From Rotaria socialis (Eukaryota; Rotifera; Eurotatoria; Philodinida; Philodinidae): DNA of 64,000 bases. The notes beneath the pieces are model-generated. The model was not told the origin of the DNA, made no database searches, and was given only the letters and a program-made list of their open reading frames with translations. The stretch lies in NCBI GenBank assembly GCA_905331475.1, contig CAJNYU010003505.1, forward strand, positions 1 to 64,000, in the 5' to 3' direction. This document shows positions 35,436 to 46,649 of this stretch, in pieces. The position numbers and the translations under genes were made by a program. Numbering within the stretch: the first letter of the stretch is position 1; each line of letters opens with the position of its first letter.

Positions 35436-37827
35436 GTATGTAGCTATATAATATATCTTACCATCATCTGTTAAATCAGCTGCTTTAGTAATCATTCGAC
35501 CACTTGCAAGAACATCATCAAATTTTTCATAAAGCTGTTTTAATCTACACAAAATGGATTAGAATTATGTAAAAAAAAAAAGAAGACATGAGCTCATTTA
35601 CTTGGCTTCAGGTATGTCTCTTTTAGCAATGTCACCACGAACTTTTTCTCCAACATGACGATAAATTTCAACAAGAGTATCAGTTGCTTGTTGACGAACC
35701 TATTTATTGAAAAAATTAAAATCATAAAATAATTTATATATATATATATATTCCGATTATTTACAGTTCCATTTGAATCCGATATCAGTTTACAAATAAG
35801 TGGCACTAGTTTATTAAGTTGAATTGTTGATGATCCAAACCTAAAGAAAAAAACGAAATAAGATATTCATCAAAATTAATTTAATCAGTTATGTATCTTA
35901 AATTAAAATAAAGAGAAAAACGATCTACTTTTATTTCACTTACTTATCATTGATAATCTGTATTGAATTAGTTTGTTTCATATGGACTAGACAATATTCA
36001 TGGGGTTAATAAAATTTTAATCCTTTTCTTGTCTACTGACACGAGAGTTTATTTGTGTCAAAATCAACTCACAGTTGACAAGACAAGAAAGAAAAAGAAA
36101 GAAAAGATCGAAATCCACAAGAAGAATAACACTCGTTTGGATTAAATAGACAGGGTTAAAGGCAACGACGATCATTAGTGAGAGAGATATGTCATTTGCA
36201 TCTTGCGTAATGTACTTTAACGATCATTATATCTCTATCTATTTGCTGTGTACATAGCACACTGTCTTGCCTTGTGTATATTTGTAAGCATGTGTACATA
36301 GAAGGCAGTCGCATTGTCGTACTTTTAAGAATAAGAGACAAAGTAGCTCATCATGAGAATGTAAACTTCATAAGGATAGATAAAATGTGTGCTTCTTTTT
36401 TACAATTAGAACGCAACGATTCTGTAATAGTGATATAATAGGAAAAGTGATATCTATAGAACTTACTCTATATTTGGAATAGATTTAGCAGCTGATTGAT
36501 TTGTTAACATATTGCTTCGCATTTGAGTTATGATCAATGTAATGATCTTGACTTGCCACTCAAAAAGTACGATGAGTGACACAAAAAAGAGACAAGATGA
36601 GCACAAAACCTTTCGTGACTGTCCTTAATGCGTGTACCATTAGATAGTAAGAATAGATGTTTCTCCTTTCTCTCTGCTATATCGCTTGATCTTTCTCACG
36701 GTCGTTGACCGTTGGCCAGTTGTATGACGACTACTTCTCTTGCGTTCTATTATACTATCTCTTTAATCAATGATGATAGAAGGGCGTAGACATGGACAAC
36801 TATATCTATAGGTGTGGGAGAGAAAAAGAAAAAGTCGAGTTAGAGTAACCAGCGGTAGATCGTATGCGTTCAATTATTAGGCAAATATAGAGACTTATTT
36901 GTTTACCGTTTAAACGCTTACTTTTCTCCGCTGTCACTGTGTCCGTATGAAAAACTCTAGCAATCGTTAGAATAACAAAATTTTTTTACAAAAAAAATCG
37001 GCTTTTATTACAATTGAAAGAACAGAAGATTGATCAGTAAGTTATGTTTTCTCTTTTATTCGAGTTAGCTTTCTTTTTTGCTGAATAATTAATTATGTTT
37101 AAGTACATACTCGTTTAATGATCTTATTAACAAACGTTGACTTTCATCTTTAACACGATATTGTTTATGATCAAATGATAAGGGCTGCATTAAATCCCAT
37201 ATACGCTAGATAAAAAAAATAAACAACAGATAAATAAACACAATATTTATTGTAATTAGCACAATTTACTTGTGGAGCATATGACACCATTAATTTCATA
37301 AGGAGGTTAGATGCAGTTTCTCGAACCTAAAGAAAATTTTATTATTTCAGAACTTAATTATGTAACCATTTATTTACTTGATCTTTGGCATCGCCCAATC
37401 GATCAACTGTTATTGATACGACTGATTACATGAAGAAGAAGAAGATCCATTTCTTTTTATGTCACTTAACAAACTTCGTTAAATACCTTTATCGAGATAG
37501 GATGCGAATTCGTTTGAATCTAATCGATCAAGAAATAATTCCAATATTCGAAGACCATTACCAGCAATCTAAATATCGATCGGATATTCTCAAAAAAACC
37601 AAAGAATAATTGAAAAATCATACTCGAGCATTACTGCCTTCAATCCATCTATATAAACCATCAATGAAACCAGTCAGATCTCCACATTCAAGTGATGTAT
37701 TTACATCAGATAAATAATTTTCAAGCGAAGGAAAACATTCTAATCGAACAGCTGGTTCTTTTGATAGAACACTTTGATAGAAATCATCGAGATATTTGTG
37801 TTGACTTGTTGATGATGCCTCTGCCAT
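23446..37827 (-). CDS. CLASP: CLASP, microtubule plus-end tracking and stabilising protein
   Basis: Thirty exons sum to 4080 nt (1359 residues). In transcript order: 37624-37827, 37487-37568, 37378-37421, 37270-37326, 37111-37205, 35765-35840, 35602-35699, 35462-35544, 34287-34406, 34141-34233, 33822-33889, 33585-33677, 33146-33498, 32854-33079, 32716-32789, 32626-32660, 32150-32242, 32005-32037, 31259-31501, 31130-31171, 30867-30988, 30313-30416, 29793-30246, 29652-29738, 28415-28485, 28085-28343, 27681-28016, 27414-27620, 27032-27148, 23446-23556. Domains: TOG1 about 1-246 (VRQQATDTLVEIYRHVGEKV), linker with EB1-binding SxIP motifs (SSIP, SGIP), TOG2 about 318-564 (GAVDEAIFEDAF; DLRSQIVREACITLA), Ser/Arg-rich region with SRIP and SQSQPGSRSTSP, TOG3 about 779-993, and a C-terminal helical CLIP/kinetochore-binding domain ending SSVRKAAVFCLVAIY and VKLLNVYISKAQ. 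All phases agree. The last intron is 3.5 kb. Confidence 0.95.
24010..24130. repeat. Poly-G tract with N and duplicated flank in a CLASP intron
   Basis: GGGCTAAGCCCTCTGTAGAG occurs just before and just after a run of about 40 G containing the only N of the window; a C-run and CTCCCCC follow. The flank contains the palindrome GAGGGCTAAGCCCTC. The tract may be an unresolved or artefactual assembly join, or a real G-rich transposon tail. Confidence 0.7.
25240..25535. repeat. Inverted repeat of about 90-bp arms in the last CLASP intron
   Basis: The left arm (25240-25335) includes GTCCATTTATTAGCCTTTC and GGGTATATAAGCGTGTGCT; the right arm (25430-25535) carries the near-complements GAAAGGCTAATAAATGGAC and the mirror of the second motif. 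About 90 bases separate them. It is MITE-like or foldback, with no transposase. Confidence 0.7.
28511..29369. mobile_element. Inverted-repeat element in a CLASP intron
   Basis: CGGCTTGTCCAACCGTAACGC at the left is mirrored by the complement of GCGCGTTGCGCGGACAAGCCG at the right. A second copy of the left-end motif (ACGTAACGTTGTGACA) lies near 28880. The inner TTTTGTAGAGAATTGAATGG matches a stretch inside the TA-flanked element near 46.5 kb, which suggests related families. No intact transposase. Confidence 0.55.
33512..33552. repeat. TTAAAAA microsatellite in a CLASP intron
   Basis: About six tandem 7-bp TTAAAAA units next to the acceptor of the exon that starts at 33498. Confidence 0.9.
34695..34722. 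repeat. GA microsatellite in a CLASP intron
   Basis: Repeated AGAGAGAGAG and AAAGAG units, close to the putative internal CLASP promoter. Confidence 0.7.
34942..35089 (-). CDS. CLASP: Alternative first coding exon of CLASP (short isoform)
   Basis: Inside the intron between exons 8 and 9, ATG at 35089 opens 49 codons (MNSTLLEHFLGPSSTRFQLP onward, then an acidic FEEEDDEVYP segment and NRTRKSLL). It ends with one leftover base at a GTACGG donor, the same phase as exon 8, so both splice in frame to the exon at 34406. Vertebrate CLASP genes also make TOG1-less isoforms from an internal promoter. The peptide itself is not conserved with those I know. A TTGTTAG acceptor lies upstream, so a cassette exon is possible but less likely. 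Confidence 0.6.
35408..35440. repeat. TA/TATG microsatellite in a CLASP intron
   Basis: An alternating TA run followed by four GTAT units, between exon 8 and the alternative first exon. Confidence 0.8.
36467..36522 (-). CDS. CLASP: Possible second alternative first exon of CLASP
   Basis: ATG at 36522 opens 18 codons (MRSNMLTNQSAAKSIPNI) ending with GA at a GTAAGT donor. The two leftover bases fit the exon starting at 35840, giving E-F-G as in the main transcript. The donor is strong and the phase is correct, but the frame is very short and no relative is known. Confidence 0.35.
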
Positions 37828-40755
37828 CTACGAATTTCTTACGTAAGAAAATAATTAAAAACTAGATATTTTTTATCGATTCACAATCAAATCTTGTTGA
37901 TGAAAAAGAAAAGCAGACATCAAAGGAAAGGAGAAAAGGCAACCAAAATCAAGATATTTATTAGTCATCAGATTACAAATATTTCCTTGATGATGATTGG
38001 ATTCAAAAACAAACCAATACAAAAGTGTGTGGAATGACAGGATTTCATAATTTTAAGCGCAAGTCATCGATTGAAACACACCTGTCGATTGTGTTCGTTT
38101 GAAAAAAAATTCAATATTCTACTTCAAAGATACATTCTAAGTTTCCGATCAATTAATAAGTGTTAACTGAAGAAGAAAAAAAATCATCTTTCCAATCTAG
38201 TATTTGTAATTAAACGTAATTACTGCCAAGTTATATTATCTACTACGAAGAATAATGACAGATCCACTGAATCATCATTTTAAAAAAAGTGAAAACTTAT
38301 GAATGTCGAAAGTCATTTTTCAGGTTCGAAAGGTCTGCAGAGGTAAAATTGTTACGAGTTCCTGTTTTGATTGATTGTATCTAAACATGGCGGAATAGAG
38401 TACACCTATTGATCTCGATGAATTATATTTTCATCTTCATAACGATTTTTTACCGAGAAACAATTTCCGAAACAATAAAAAACTGATGGAAAAAATACCA
38501 GCATTTTTTAAATATTTTAGTGAAGTAAAAAGGTATTTTTATTTCGTCCTTTCTTGCATATTAAAGTGTTTTTCTTGCTGATTCAACACATCAAATTGAC
38601 AGTGAAAACATTTGTCAAAAAGCATTTTTATAGTCAATTCGATGAATGAATCAGAATAGAGCATTTTCGCTTATAGGTTCGACAGAACAACAAAAAGATT
38701 TAAAATGTCCTTTTATCCGTTTTAGTCAGTTAAATAGTATTTTTTTAAATGTTCGTTTTTCGGCAAAATGTGTCGAGTAAAAATTAAGGGAAAAAAAGAA
38801 AATTACTTTTTACTATGTCACCCGATGCACTCTATTCAAGCCTAGGTAGATATCGTGAAAATCTCATGTTTTCTTGTATACGAAGTTGTGTTCATGATTT
38901 ATGTTTGAGAAAATTCTAACATGGATGCTACTGAAGAATTTGCAATTAATTTAAGAAAAAAATACAGAATAAATGTTCCAAAACGCTCTGTTTAACAAGA
39001 TATTGAACATTTTATTTTATAAAAAGGCTTTGAGTAAATATGCAAAATAAATGATTACATATTCATTCCTATGATCAAATTAAAAAATAGAAAATTTCGA
39101 AAGCTAAAACCATGGTATCGAAGTGAACTAGAGTACAAGGTCATAATCTTTGAATACCAATTTAGAATCAGTGAAACGAATTGATTGAACTATTATTTAT
39201 CTCTGAGAAGTTTATTTAATGATCATATCATCGAAGAAGAATCAAGAGATGGCGATTGATTTGTTGAGAAAAACGATTCGGTTCTAATGAGACATCAATG
39301 TTTAACTTCGAGCGTTAAATGTTTGATCAATTTACTGCAAGGTTGCTTGAAGATCGAACAAGGACTTTTGTATTTAAACAAACAATACGATCATAAAAAC
39401 TATTAAATTATTCATAGACTCTTATTCGGTGAACACTTTATGGTTATACAATTACATAAGTTTTTCACTATGCGGATTTTTGTGTGAAAAGTCATTTTGC
39501 TTATGGATGATAGACTAGACGATATATCTTTCATGTCGATCAAAATCATTTGAATACAATTTACTCATTTTAGGTAAATCAAACAAAATAAAGACACAAA
39601 TACTATATGACAAGAATTCTGTCGTCCATGAAATTGACAGCCGTTATTGAACATTATCATCGATAGTCTTATATGAAATTCGAAAACATGCGGATTAATA
39701 ACTCCTATAATTGCTTTTACAATGAAAGCCATTGCGAACGCATCTAGCTGAGAATCTATATCATGAGATGTGTCTGACAGAAATAATAAATATTGCATCT
39801 GATGAACCGAACAAAGAATATAATCATATTTTCATTGGTCTATCGAAAATATTGTATGTCTTATTTTCCTAATAAAGTTAGTGATGATATTTCTAAGCAT
39901 ATCATTACAAATACTAATTCAAACATAGTTTTTGTTTGTTATTGATGATGTTAGCCTAATCGAGATGCAATATAATTCCTGTTTTCTTTTTCTGGAATAA
40001 TGATCGATCGACAGATAGCTAGTTTACAATGGAAGAATCTTTAATTTTCATTGATTTTAACAGAAGTATTAGGAGTGTTTGAAAAATATGGGTTTTCTGA
40101 AACCGTTACAGCACATGAAATGAACTGTCTATATGACGAGTCAAATTTCAGCATGGATTTCAATGTGTTGCTGATCAAATTATGAGGAGAAAAAAGCGAC
40201 AGAAATATTGATTTCATGATCGTATAGCTACGAGTAATGATGAGAAAATGAAGATTTATTTTCCATGTGTTCAATGTAATTTTCCTTCGCTTACTTATTG
40301 ATCATGATAATTAGATGTCGCTTGTTTTGCAATCATTCTCTATATACCCATAGCTGTTGTAAGACAGCTCATTTATTGGTTCATAAAGCTCTAAGCTTTG
40401 TGATTAATAACTTTTCTTTAATTCCACAAGATTATTTATTGTAATACTTATATCGATTTGATTGATTATATATTTTTTGATAGATTCATTTTCTTTTAGA
40501 AAAATATTTCTAATAATATTGTTGAGTGCAACGAAAATGTTTCAAAGATTAATTGATAAGAAAATTGATTAAGCTAATATGGCTTATTGTAGAGTGCTTA
40601 GTAAAAAAGATGCCTAGATAAAGTTCGCATATTTCTGTTCTAAACAACGGAGCTTTTGTTATTAATAGCTATTTTGCATTTATTTTCTATTCACAGAAAA
40701 AATTTGACAAATGACAGACTAACAACAGCAAAAAAAATGTGAAATACAATTATGT
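37828..40755. other. Intergenic: CLASP upstream region and SMARCB1 downstream region
   Basis: The CLASP promoter should lie just above 37827. Minus-strand frames at 39565-39798 and 40041-40274 have ordinary AT-rich composition and no splice-linked partner. I see no recognisable gene or strong repeat. Confidence 0.45.
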
Positions 40756-42622
40756 CTACCAAGCTGAACCAGTGTTAGCTAAACGACGAATACGTCTAAA
40801 AATAAATCAATAGAGTTTAATTTTCGTTTGAATTTATTCGAAATAAATGTTTACCTTGTATTGCGATCTTGATCGCGAATCTTTTTATCCATTTCGGCAT
40901 CTGTGAGAGTTTCCAAAAATGGACAATATTGTTCCGCATCGTGGTTTGTTCTCGTAGCAATATCAACTGTTGGCATTGGTGTTTCACTAGGAAAAGGAAA
41001 CAAATCGTTCACCATTGTAAAATTTTCATTTAATTTACCTATAGGAAAATGTTTTATGATGCCAACTAAGTTGTCCACGAATACTATATGCTATTGCAGT
41101 GACAAATTCACCGCCAAGGCCTATATAAATATATAAATATATTGATTGGATCTTTTTTAATCGTCGTACCTAATTCAGATGCTAATATACGAGCGAATTC
41201 TTCGGGACTATTTTGTTTATCGGACATGTCCCATTCGAATTGATCTACTAAACTAACATTGCCAACATGAATATTCAACTAAAAAGATGCAAAAACAAAA
41301 TATAGTTAATCAGATAGTAGTGAAAAAGCGAATAACGCAGCTAATCGATTCAAAAACTCAATCAATGTGTGATGCGCATTCCAATAAGTGAACTCTTGAC
41401 ATTCTACTTTCATCCACCATTCTCTTTGAACTGATATGAAATAATACCCTTCGTTATTCTTGTTTCGAATAGAAAGTAAAACGAATATAATTAAAAGTTA
41501 AGTTCGATTCGCTTTTTTTCCATTTCGATTACAATAGTGATCTTTTAATTACTTTTATTGTAATTCTTTGGTCAGTATTATCTTCTAACACATCATTATG
41601 ATGTGATTCTAATTGTTGTCTTATGGCTTGTGCAATGGCAGGTACAAATGCTAATGTATTCAGATCTAAATCATCACAAAGAATTTCAGCAAACATCTCT
41701 GGCGTGATTAATTGTTCTACACAAAAAATAAAATATAGTTTTTTTTAGTATTCTAGTCTATTTTCGTTTATTCACCATTCTTATTCCATGTAAAAGTGTC
41801 ACGTAATTTTTGTCCTTCAATTTCCATATCAAGTCGAATCGGAACCAGATCTTCCGATTGTTGAGCATTCTCGATAGCCATAGATGCGTCCGTATAATCC
41901 AAACTAAAGAACAAAAGATTGTTTTCAAATGATACTAAAATAAAAAAATTCATACCATAAAGGAAAAGTTTTCTTCTTAGTTGTTGTTCGATTTCGATTG
42001 ATTGGGGTTGCTGCTGGTACAGCATCAAGATGATGAGAATTCGTTGGGAAAGTTGGTACCCATGCTGCTCGTTTCGATTTATCTCTAAAGAATAATTCTT
42101 ATATAAAAAAAGAAGTAAACATTATGTTTACCCTCGTGCTGCTGCTGCTGCTGCATCACTATTTAAAGTTAAGGCTCGATATTTTTCATCATCTCCACTT
42201 AATATTTCTTCAACTTCACTTGCACGTAACAGTGTTAAATTTGTTGGCAATGCTGATTCTGAACAACCTAATTCAATTAGCCATTTTCTTTCTTCTGAAT
42301 TAATCATACGACGCCATAACGATGGATATTTTTTATAAAGTGTTCCACGAAATAAACGTAAATAGTTGCCAACCTTATAAAAAAAAGATAGTTTTTGAGA
42401 GAAAACTATTAAAAAAATAACTTACTTCGGATCCAATATACATTTTTTCTGGATTACCCGGAAATTGAAATGGTACTGGACGTTCACCATAAGTTTTTAA
42501 TAATGGGTTTGGCGTAGTTGATGATTTCTTGGCAGATGCCATGCTTGAATCGGTCTAAATAGATACATTTATGATTTTTAGAAAAATTTTTATTTAATTT
42601 TCGAAATTAATACCTCTACCAT
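40756..42622 (-). CDS. SMARCB1: SMARCB1/SNF5, core SWI/SNF chromatin-remodelling subunit
   Basis: Ten exons (42614-42622, 42426-42554, 42132-42373, 41956-42084, 41776-41903, 41553-41716, 41170-41278, 41039-41120, 40855-40986, 40756-40795) sum to 1164 nt, 387 residues, against about 385 in human. The N-terminal winged-helix region reads [20 protein letters not shown] then PSLWRRM. A linker has [18 protein letters not shown]5 repeat 1 contains [20 protein letters not shown] and [17 protein letters not shown]. Repeat 2 contains [20 protein letters not shown] and [20 protein letters not shown]. The basic C-terminal helix is [20 protein letters not shown] then RRIRRLAN, which contacts the nucleosome acidic patch in the known complex. 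The ATG at 42622 (MVE) joins in frame with [10 protein letters not shown]; Met at 42542 is an alternative start. Confidence 0.97.
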
Positions 42623-42973
42623 ACGAGACTAGTAGAAATTGATACAGAAAAAGGAATTTCGATAATCCTAAATCAGATCCAATCTCTAGGCTAAGTTCAA
42701 CACATCCGCATATGGACAAAGGCGTCAATTTGTAAATGTTGAGCTAAATATTGGCTAATAGTTCAAGCCAAATAATTTTTAGCCAATAGATGGCAGTAAT
42801 CATCAACATGTTGGACAAAAGCCGAGGCGCTAAATAAAAACAACCATGTTATTGAGTGAAAAATAAAAATCAGATCTTGAGTATCCATCCGTTCATTTAT
42901 TTCAATTTCGACCTTTCTGATGAAAAATAAACTTTTTTTGAGAGCTTCGCATAGATGTCAAAATACTGTTACA
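42623..42973. other. SMARCB1 upstream region
   Basis: AT-rich. It presumably contains the SMARCB1 promoter. No second gene is visible. Confidence 0.4.
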
Positions 42974-42981
42974 CTGGGTAT

Positions 42982-43957
42982 CAGAGGTCCAAACAGGCCG
43001 ACTTTTCATAGGCCTGGCCTGATCTGTCTGTTGAGGCCTGTACGTTGTTTTACATAATAATATGAGAATAATAATTGGGTGAAAAGTAGTAAATTGTCAT
43101 TATAAAAGGACAAAGAAGTTACGGTTATCAAAATAACATGATTTAGCAAAGGATCGATTGATTTAATGCAATATGTAACTGTTGAGTAAATATGAAAAAG
43201 ATAAAATCAATATTTAGAAAAAACTGTTTTTGAGTAAAAATCTTTGCAATGAATTTGGTGCACTAGTTACATAGAACATATAAAGTACGGCCATATTACG
43301 ATAGTATAAATATGACTCGGGAACATTAGATTTGATAAACTCTTTATGTAGAATTTTAATAATAGACAACTAAAAATGGCGACTAGTAACTTACAAAAAC
43401 AAACAGATAAGTTAAATACATAAATGCAGAATCAGCAACGCATTAACAATCTATTATTAGTAATGGTTCTGCTGAGTCAAACTGATAAAATATCATTTCT
43501 CATCCTTCAAAGCAAAAATCCTCTGTATTACAATTTTATACTTACATTTCCTGCTCAAAGAATGCAGTTATTTTTATTGAAAATGTGGCAATAATGATAA
43601 ACAGGAGGTCTGCCTATTTTAAGCAACCTGCCTGGCCTGTGTGAGATCTCGACTAGGGGGAAACAGCAGACTTTTGGACTTCAAGTTACTTTCAGCTACT
43701 TTCAGCTACTTTAAGCTACTTCAAGTAGTTTAGTTTGAAGTACTTTTCAATTTCAGACCTACCTGAAGTACTTGAGATTACTTCAAGCTACTTCAGCTAC
43801 TTGTTCCTACTTTGAACTACTTCAAGCAGCCTACTTTGACGTGCTTTGATGTACTTTGGCGTACTTTTCTACTTCAAGTCTGCCGCTTCCCCCTAGGATC
43901 TCGACCTGGCCTGCCTGACACGTGACAGACAGGTTTGATGGCCTGTTTGAACCTCTG
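42982..43957. mobile_element. Non-autonomous hAT-like element with perfect 8-bp duplication
   Basis: The target-site duplication CTGGGTAT is exact on both sides (42974-42981 and 43958-43965). The ends are CAGAGGTCCAAACAGGCC and, complemented, CAGAGGTTCAAACAGGCC. Several further GGCCTGGCCTG-type motifs lie subterminally. No transposase frame is seen. A smaller element is inserted inside it at 43653-43896. Its duplication is intact, so it is fairly young. Confidence 0.85.
43653..43896. mobile_element. 244-bp element nested in the hAT-like element
   Basis: The target-site duplication GATCTCGA is exact (43645-43652 and 43897-43904). The ends CTAGGGGGAAACAGCAGACTT and (complemented) CTAGGGGGAAGCGGCAGACTT are near-perfect inverted repeats. 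The inside is almost entirely degenerate copies of a CTACTTTGAGCTACTTCAAG-type repeat. The 8-bp duplication suggests mobilisation by a hAT transposase. It was inserted after the outer element. Confidence 0.85.
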
Positions 43958-44074
43958 CTGGGTATCGGGATTTCGAAGGCATAATACTCATCGAATTCTT
44001 TTTGGCGTATTACCGGAGCGTATCGACGTCAATGTAGCGGTATGTTACAAGTTGAGGTATTAGGTGTAGCTGGA

Positions 44075-44228
44075 AGAGAAAAACGGCGGTCTTTGGACTT
44101 GAAGTTACTTTGACCTACTTGAAGCTACTTTGAGCTTGCTTTGAGCAACTTCAAGTAGTTTACTTTAGGCTACTTGAGTGGTACTTTGACGTACTTTTCG
44201 ACCTCAAGGACGCCGTTTCTCCGTTGAT
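44075..44228. mobile_element. Second copy of the CTACTTCAAG element family
   Basis: It is flanked by TAGCTGGA and TAGCTGGC (7 of 8 matching). The left end AGAGAAAAACGGCGGTC and the right-end complement GGAGAAACGGCGTCC are inverted. The interior TTTGGACTTGAAGTTACTTTG matches the interior of the nested element at 43653-43896. Confidence 0.65.
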
Positions 44229-44389
44229 TAGCTGGCTAATTCGACATCGAATATGAATGAAACGTTCGAAAAATACTACGATGGACTAGCGGAAGCAGAA
44301 AATAAAATATTATTTTAATTATATTTTAAAAAATTCAAATAGAGGCACCCATATAAGTCCGCTTGAAATCTCCCCAGTCTCTTCTTCAT

Positions 44390-45010
44390 AGTCACACCCA
44401 GGTTATTTGAGGTCGCTACAACCGTTCCTGAGTTAGCTTGAAGCATACACCGTAGAAACAATCCGCAGAGTAATAAACAGAAAAAACGTTATTGATCGCG
44501 TATTAAACAAAAAAAAAAGAGTTTATAAATGTACAACGGGGCACAAATTCTTTTTTCTGCATATGACGAAGATAATAAACGTTTTTTTCCGCTTTTGATT
44601 TGGAAAAATGGTTTATTAGGTATTTCAAAAACGAAAAAAGTGGTTTTTGTCTCGTTGAAAATACATAAACCCTTATTTTTTTACAGTTTGCCTAAGGTTG
44701 CTCCAAGGATACCTGAAATTGCTACAAGCATTCATAAGTTAGTATAAACCATTCGTGAATCTCACAGAGGTATACGTTAGTCTGTTAGAAAGTTTCGTTG
44801 GAATACTTGTATCAAGATGACGCGCAGCTGCAACAGTCTCTATAAAGGATTTGGAAGCTCAGGTATGCGTTCTCGAACTTGAGATGTATTTCTAGGAACT
44901 CCAATCATACTTTTAGCAACCTCAGGCACGACTTCAAGAAGTCAAGGAATAATCTTAGTAACCTGAGGCATGCTTCCAGCAATTCGAGGCATTCTTCTAG
45001 CAACACACGT
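44390..45010. repeat. Dispersed inverted minisatellite
   Basis: Units like CCTGAGTTAGCTTGAAGCAT and GGTTGCTCCAAGGATACCTG occur in forward orientation near 44400-44460 and 44690-44750. Their complements (TTCTAGCAACCTCAGGCATGC type) repeat several times at 44880-45010. The arrangement can fold back. Confidence 0.5.
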
Positions 45011-45717
45011 CTAAAGTCGAATTATATGAAATACAATTGAGATAACATAATATATTTTCCTTTTTCCTGTAGTCACATGAGTGCCTGATTTTTTTCCAAA
45101 CTGATATTGTGCAATTTCAGCTTCATTTTTATTCAAATTCAAATTAAGCATGTCATGGGAATTTGAATTGTTTTGGTGTATTTTCCCTAGGATATCAAAG
45201 TGGATACCCTAGGAGTAATTCATCGAATGTTTAAGGTATGTTTGTGTGGAGAAAAAGTTGTTACTCGGTGTAACGCGATTGTGCCAACACTCTTCCCACC
45301 GAAAATTTTCGGAATACTGCTTCAGGCATCATCGCCCTGTATAAGAGATTTAAAAAAAGAACTATACATATATATCGTGCAAATATGCAGATGCCGCTAC
45401 TATACTGATTTATTTTTCCAGCTTATATGATACCAAGATGTTAGATTAAAATTTTAGCTTATAGAGGATATTGACTTTGGAACAATTCATTTATTTTGAG
45501 AAGAAAATATTTTCCATTGAGACTCATCCAATCGATATTATGATCAACTAATAAGAGCGTAGCCCTTCGCATAACTCTATAACGCATACCAAGGAGAAAT
45601 ATCAGCGTAAACATCAAAATATTTATGTATCATTCATTCAAGCATATCAGAGGGTTGCGGATACTGGTGAATGCCGAAATTTTTTCCAATCACCATTTCG
45701 CAAAAACCTCAGAAATA

Positions 45718-46649
45718 TTGGGTGGCCCAGGTTAAATGTCCCTCTCAATGTTTTTTCAATAACGTCGTCATTTTTATTCTCTAGACCTTAGTTTTTTTCC
45801 AAAAGATTCACCATTCAATTCTCTACAAGATTGATACTACAATTTTTTCAGTTGAAGGTTGAGGAAAAAAAATTAAAAAAAGAATACTCAACAAGTATAA
45901 CAGAATCAACTTTCAAAACTGGAAAATAGTTTTTGCACATTTTTTCGTTGGTCAGTGACGATGAAAATTAAATAATGTAGGTATTTTGTAGTCGTTGAAA
46001 AGCTCTATCTTCCGATCATAATTGAGAAGTTGCCACATTCAACCTTATAATGCGCACTTTGAGTATCTTCTCTTTCAGATTTGCGAGAATTTAGCTCTCT
46101 CAATCTGCAGTTTCGATACTCCTAGGAAAAGAAGCGCTACTAAGGCAAAATATCATTTTTTGCATTCGTTCTTTTTCTATTTTGATCGACATGGCCTACT
46201 ATATCCAAGTGAAATGCGAAATTTAAGTTTTAATTTTTTTTCTTTAATTCAGCTAGCGCTAAATATTTGATTTAAGCTATTTTGAAGAGAATTTTCAAAA
46301 AGTCAGACTTTTCGATCTTTCGTTTGATTTCAACAAGTTCTAAGCTACACGATGAGAAAGAGTACACCAGAGTACTCAGTCACATCATTGCTTCTGTTTC
46401 GTTTTGTGTGCTGTTATAAAAAATTTGCAAAAGTTTGTTTTAAAAATCACTGTGAAAGTTGATGCTGTTATGCCTGTTAAATATTCTTTGTTTAATTTAT
46501 TTCCTCAACTTTCAACAGAAAAAATTGTAATATCAATCTTGTAGAGAATTGAATGGCAAATATTTTGGAAAAAAACTAAGGCCTAGAATATGAAAATGAT
46601 GAAGCTACTGAAAAAACACTGAGAGGGATATTTAACCTGGGCCACCCGA
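45718..46649. mobile_element. TA-flanked mariner-like MITE with long inverted repeats
   Basis: Both ends are flanked by TA (45716-45717 and 46650-46651). The terminal TTGGGTGGCCCAGGTTAAAT and right-end complement TCGGGTGGCCCAGGTTAAAT start inverted repeats of about 145 bp that include CTTGTAGAGAATTGAATGG. The GGGTGGCCCA start and TA duplication fit the Tc1/mariner superfamily. No transposase was recognised inside; an 82-codon frame at 46022-46270 has no resemblance. Confidence 0.8.

Noticed and set aside
37385..37609. 74-codon plus-strand frame
   Set aside because: It overlaps CLASP exons 2 and 3, whose minus-strand frame is clearly conserved.
46022..46270. 82-codon frame inside the mariner-like element as a transposase piece
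   Set aside because: No catalytic motif spacing or mariner resemblance; it is probably chance.
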